Of a stretch of 5,882 nt of DNA, positions 5,609-5,882 are shown piece after piece. The position numbers and the translations under genes are program-made. A model generated the notes under the pieces. It did no database searches. It was given only the letters and a program-made list of their open reading frames with translations, and was not told the origin of the DNA. Each line of letters opens with the position of its first letter. Positions within the stretch are counted from its first letter, which is position 1. The stretch comes from an uncultured Bacilli bacterium (GTDB lineage: Bacteria > Bacillota_I > Bacilli_A > RF39 > UBA660): positions 1 to 5,882 of the forward strand of contig CANQHK010000075.1 of NCBI GenBank assembly GCA_947623645.1, given 5' to 3'.

Positions 5609-5616
5609 GAGGAGGA
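5609..5616 (+). promoter_or_regulatory. Strong ribosome binding site of the right-edge gene
   Basis: GAGGAGGA, with AGGAGG seven bases before the ATG at 5623, is a near-perfect Shine-Dalgarno. It decides the start against the upstream ATG at 5606, which overlaps the site itself. Confidence 0.75.
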
Positions 5617-5622
5617 AAAAAT

Positions 5623-5882
5623 ATGAATAATAAACTAATCGATGATATCAGAAAAAAACAAGATGAAATGATTCTAATGATAAATGCCACTTTTGAAGAA
5701 ATTATCAAACAAGTCTCCACTTTAAATACCAACAATAATCAATCAGAAAATGAATTTGAAATTCTCTATCCAATTACAAATGTAGGAGGATTCAAAGGAA
5801 AAAAAGTTATTGCTGTCATTCTAGATGATAAAAGATGGATTGTTCCTACTTGGAAAAAAGCTGTAGAAATCATTTTAAAAGA
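5623..5882 (+). CDS. Uncharacterised protein, N-terminal part, cut by the right edge
   Basis: 86 codons are visible and the frame is still open at the window end. Residues 1-35 look like an amphipathic helix or short coiled coil (LIDDIRKKQDEMILMI, then FEEIIKQV). A polar Asn-rich linker lies at 35-45. A compact domain then begins at about 46 with GGFKGKK (55-61), VIAVILDD (62-69) and WIVPTWKKAVEIIL (72-85). The FKGKK..AV...D......TWK...EIL pattern recalls, from memory, a conserved domain of hypothetical proteins in Bacillota, usually followed by a further 80 or so residues. No enzyme function is known to me. It has its own strong promoter with an overlapping palindrome, so its expression is probably tightly controlled. 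It has no signal peptide and is probably cytoplasmic. Confidence 0.8.
   Translation, partial: MNNKLIDDIRKKQDEMILMINATFEEIIKQVSTLNTNNNQSENEFEILYPITNVGGFKGKKVIAVILDDKRWIVPTWKKAVEIILK

Noticed and set aside
5550..5735. Minus-strand frame of 61 codons
   Set aside because: It runs across the strong promoter and start of the right-edge gene and has no ribosome binding site.

Overview
The window looks like the chromosome of a low-GC Gram-positive bacterium (Bacillota; a gut Bacilli or Clostridia type is my guess). The evidence is the strong AT bias, strong AGGAGG-type ribosome binding sites, TTGACA/TATAAT-like promoters and T-tailed hairpin terminators. TGA is used as a stop and tryptophan is encoded by TGG, so this is the standard bacterial code and not the mycoplasma code.

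Left part (1-1860). On the minus strand lies a membrane-anchored protein of 526 residues with three N-terminal transmembrane helices and a large domain predicted outside the membrane. It has its own promoter and an intrinsic terminator. Beyond that terminator a second minus-strand promoter (38-67) fires off the left edge into a leader whose first bases loosely recall a T-box stem I.

Middle (1860-3705). Divergently transcribed on the plus strand is a FAD-dependent oxidoreductase with a C-terminal Rieske [2Fe-2S] domain. It is followed by a small Cro/CI-type helix-turn-helix regulator and a strong intrinsic terminator (3669-3703). The divergent spacer carries two perfect tandem copies of a 13-bp sequence right upstream of the probable -35 of the membrane-protein gene.

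Right part (3705-5882). This half is more AT-rich and gene-poor and looks like accessory DNA. It holds a decayed IS3-type transposase fragment, a coiled-coil protein gene split by a one-base frameshift (4183-5132), and about 490 bases with no convincing gene. Last comes the start of a gene cut by the right edge. That gene has an almost perfect promoter whose -10 is overlapped by a 12-bp perfect palindrome, which suggests tight repression.

I see no tRNA, rRNA, CRISPR array or complete mobile element. The parts most likely to belong to a little-described system are the coiled-coil gene and the operator-controlled gene at the right edge. Their functions cannot be read from this window alone.
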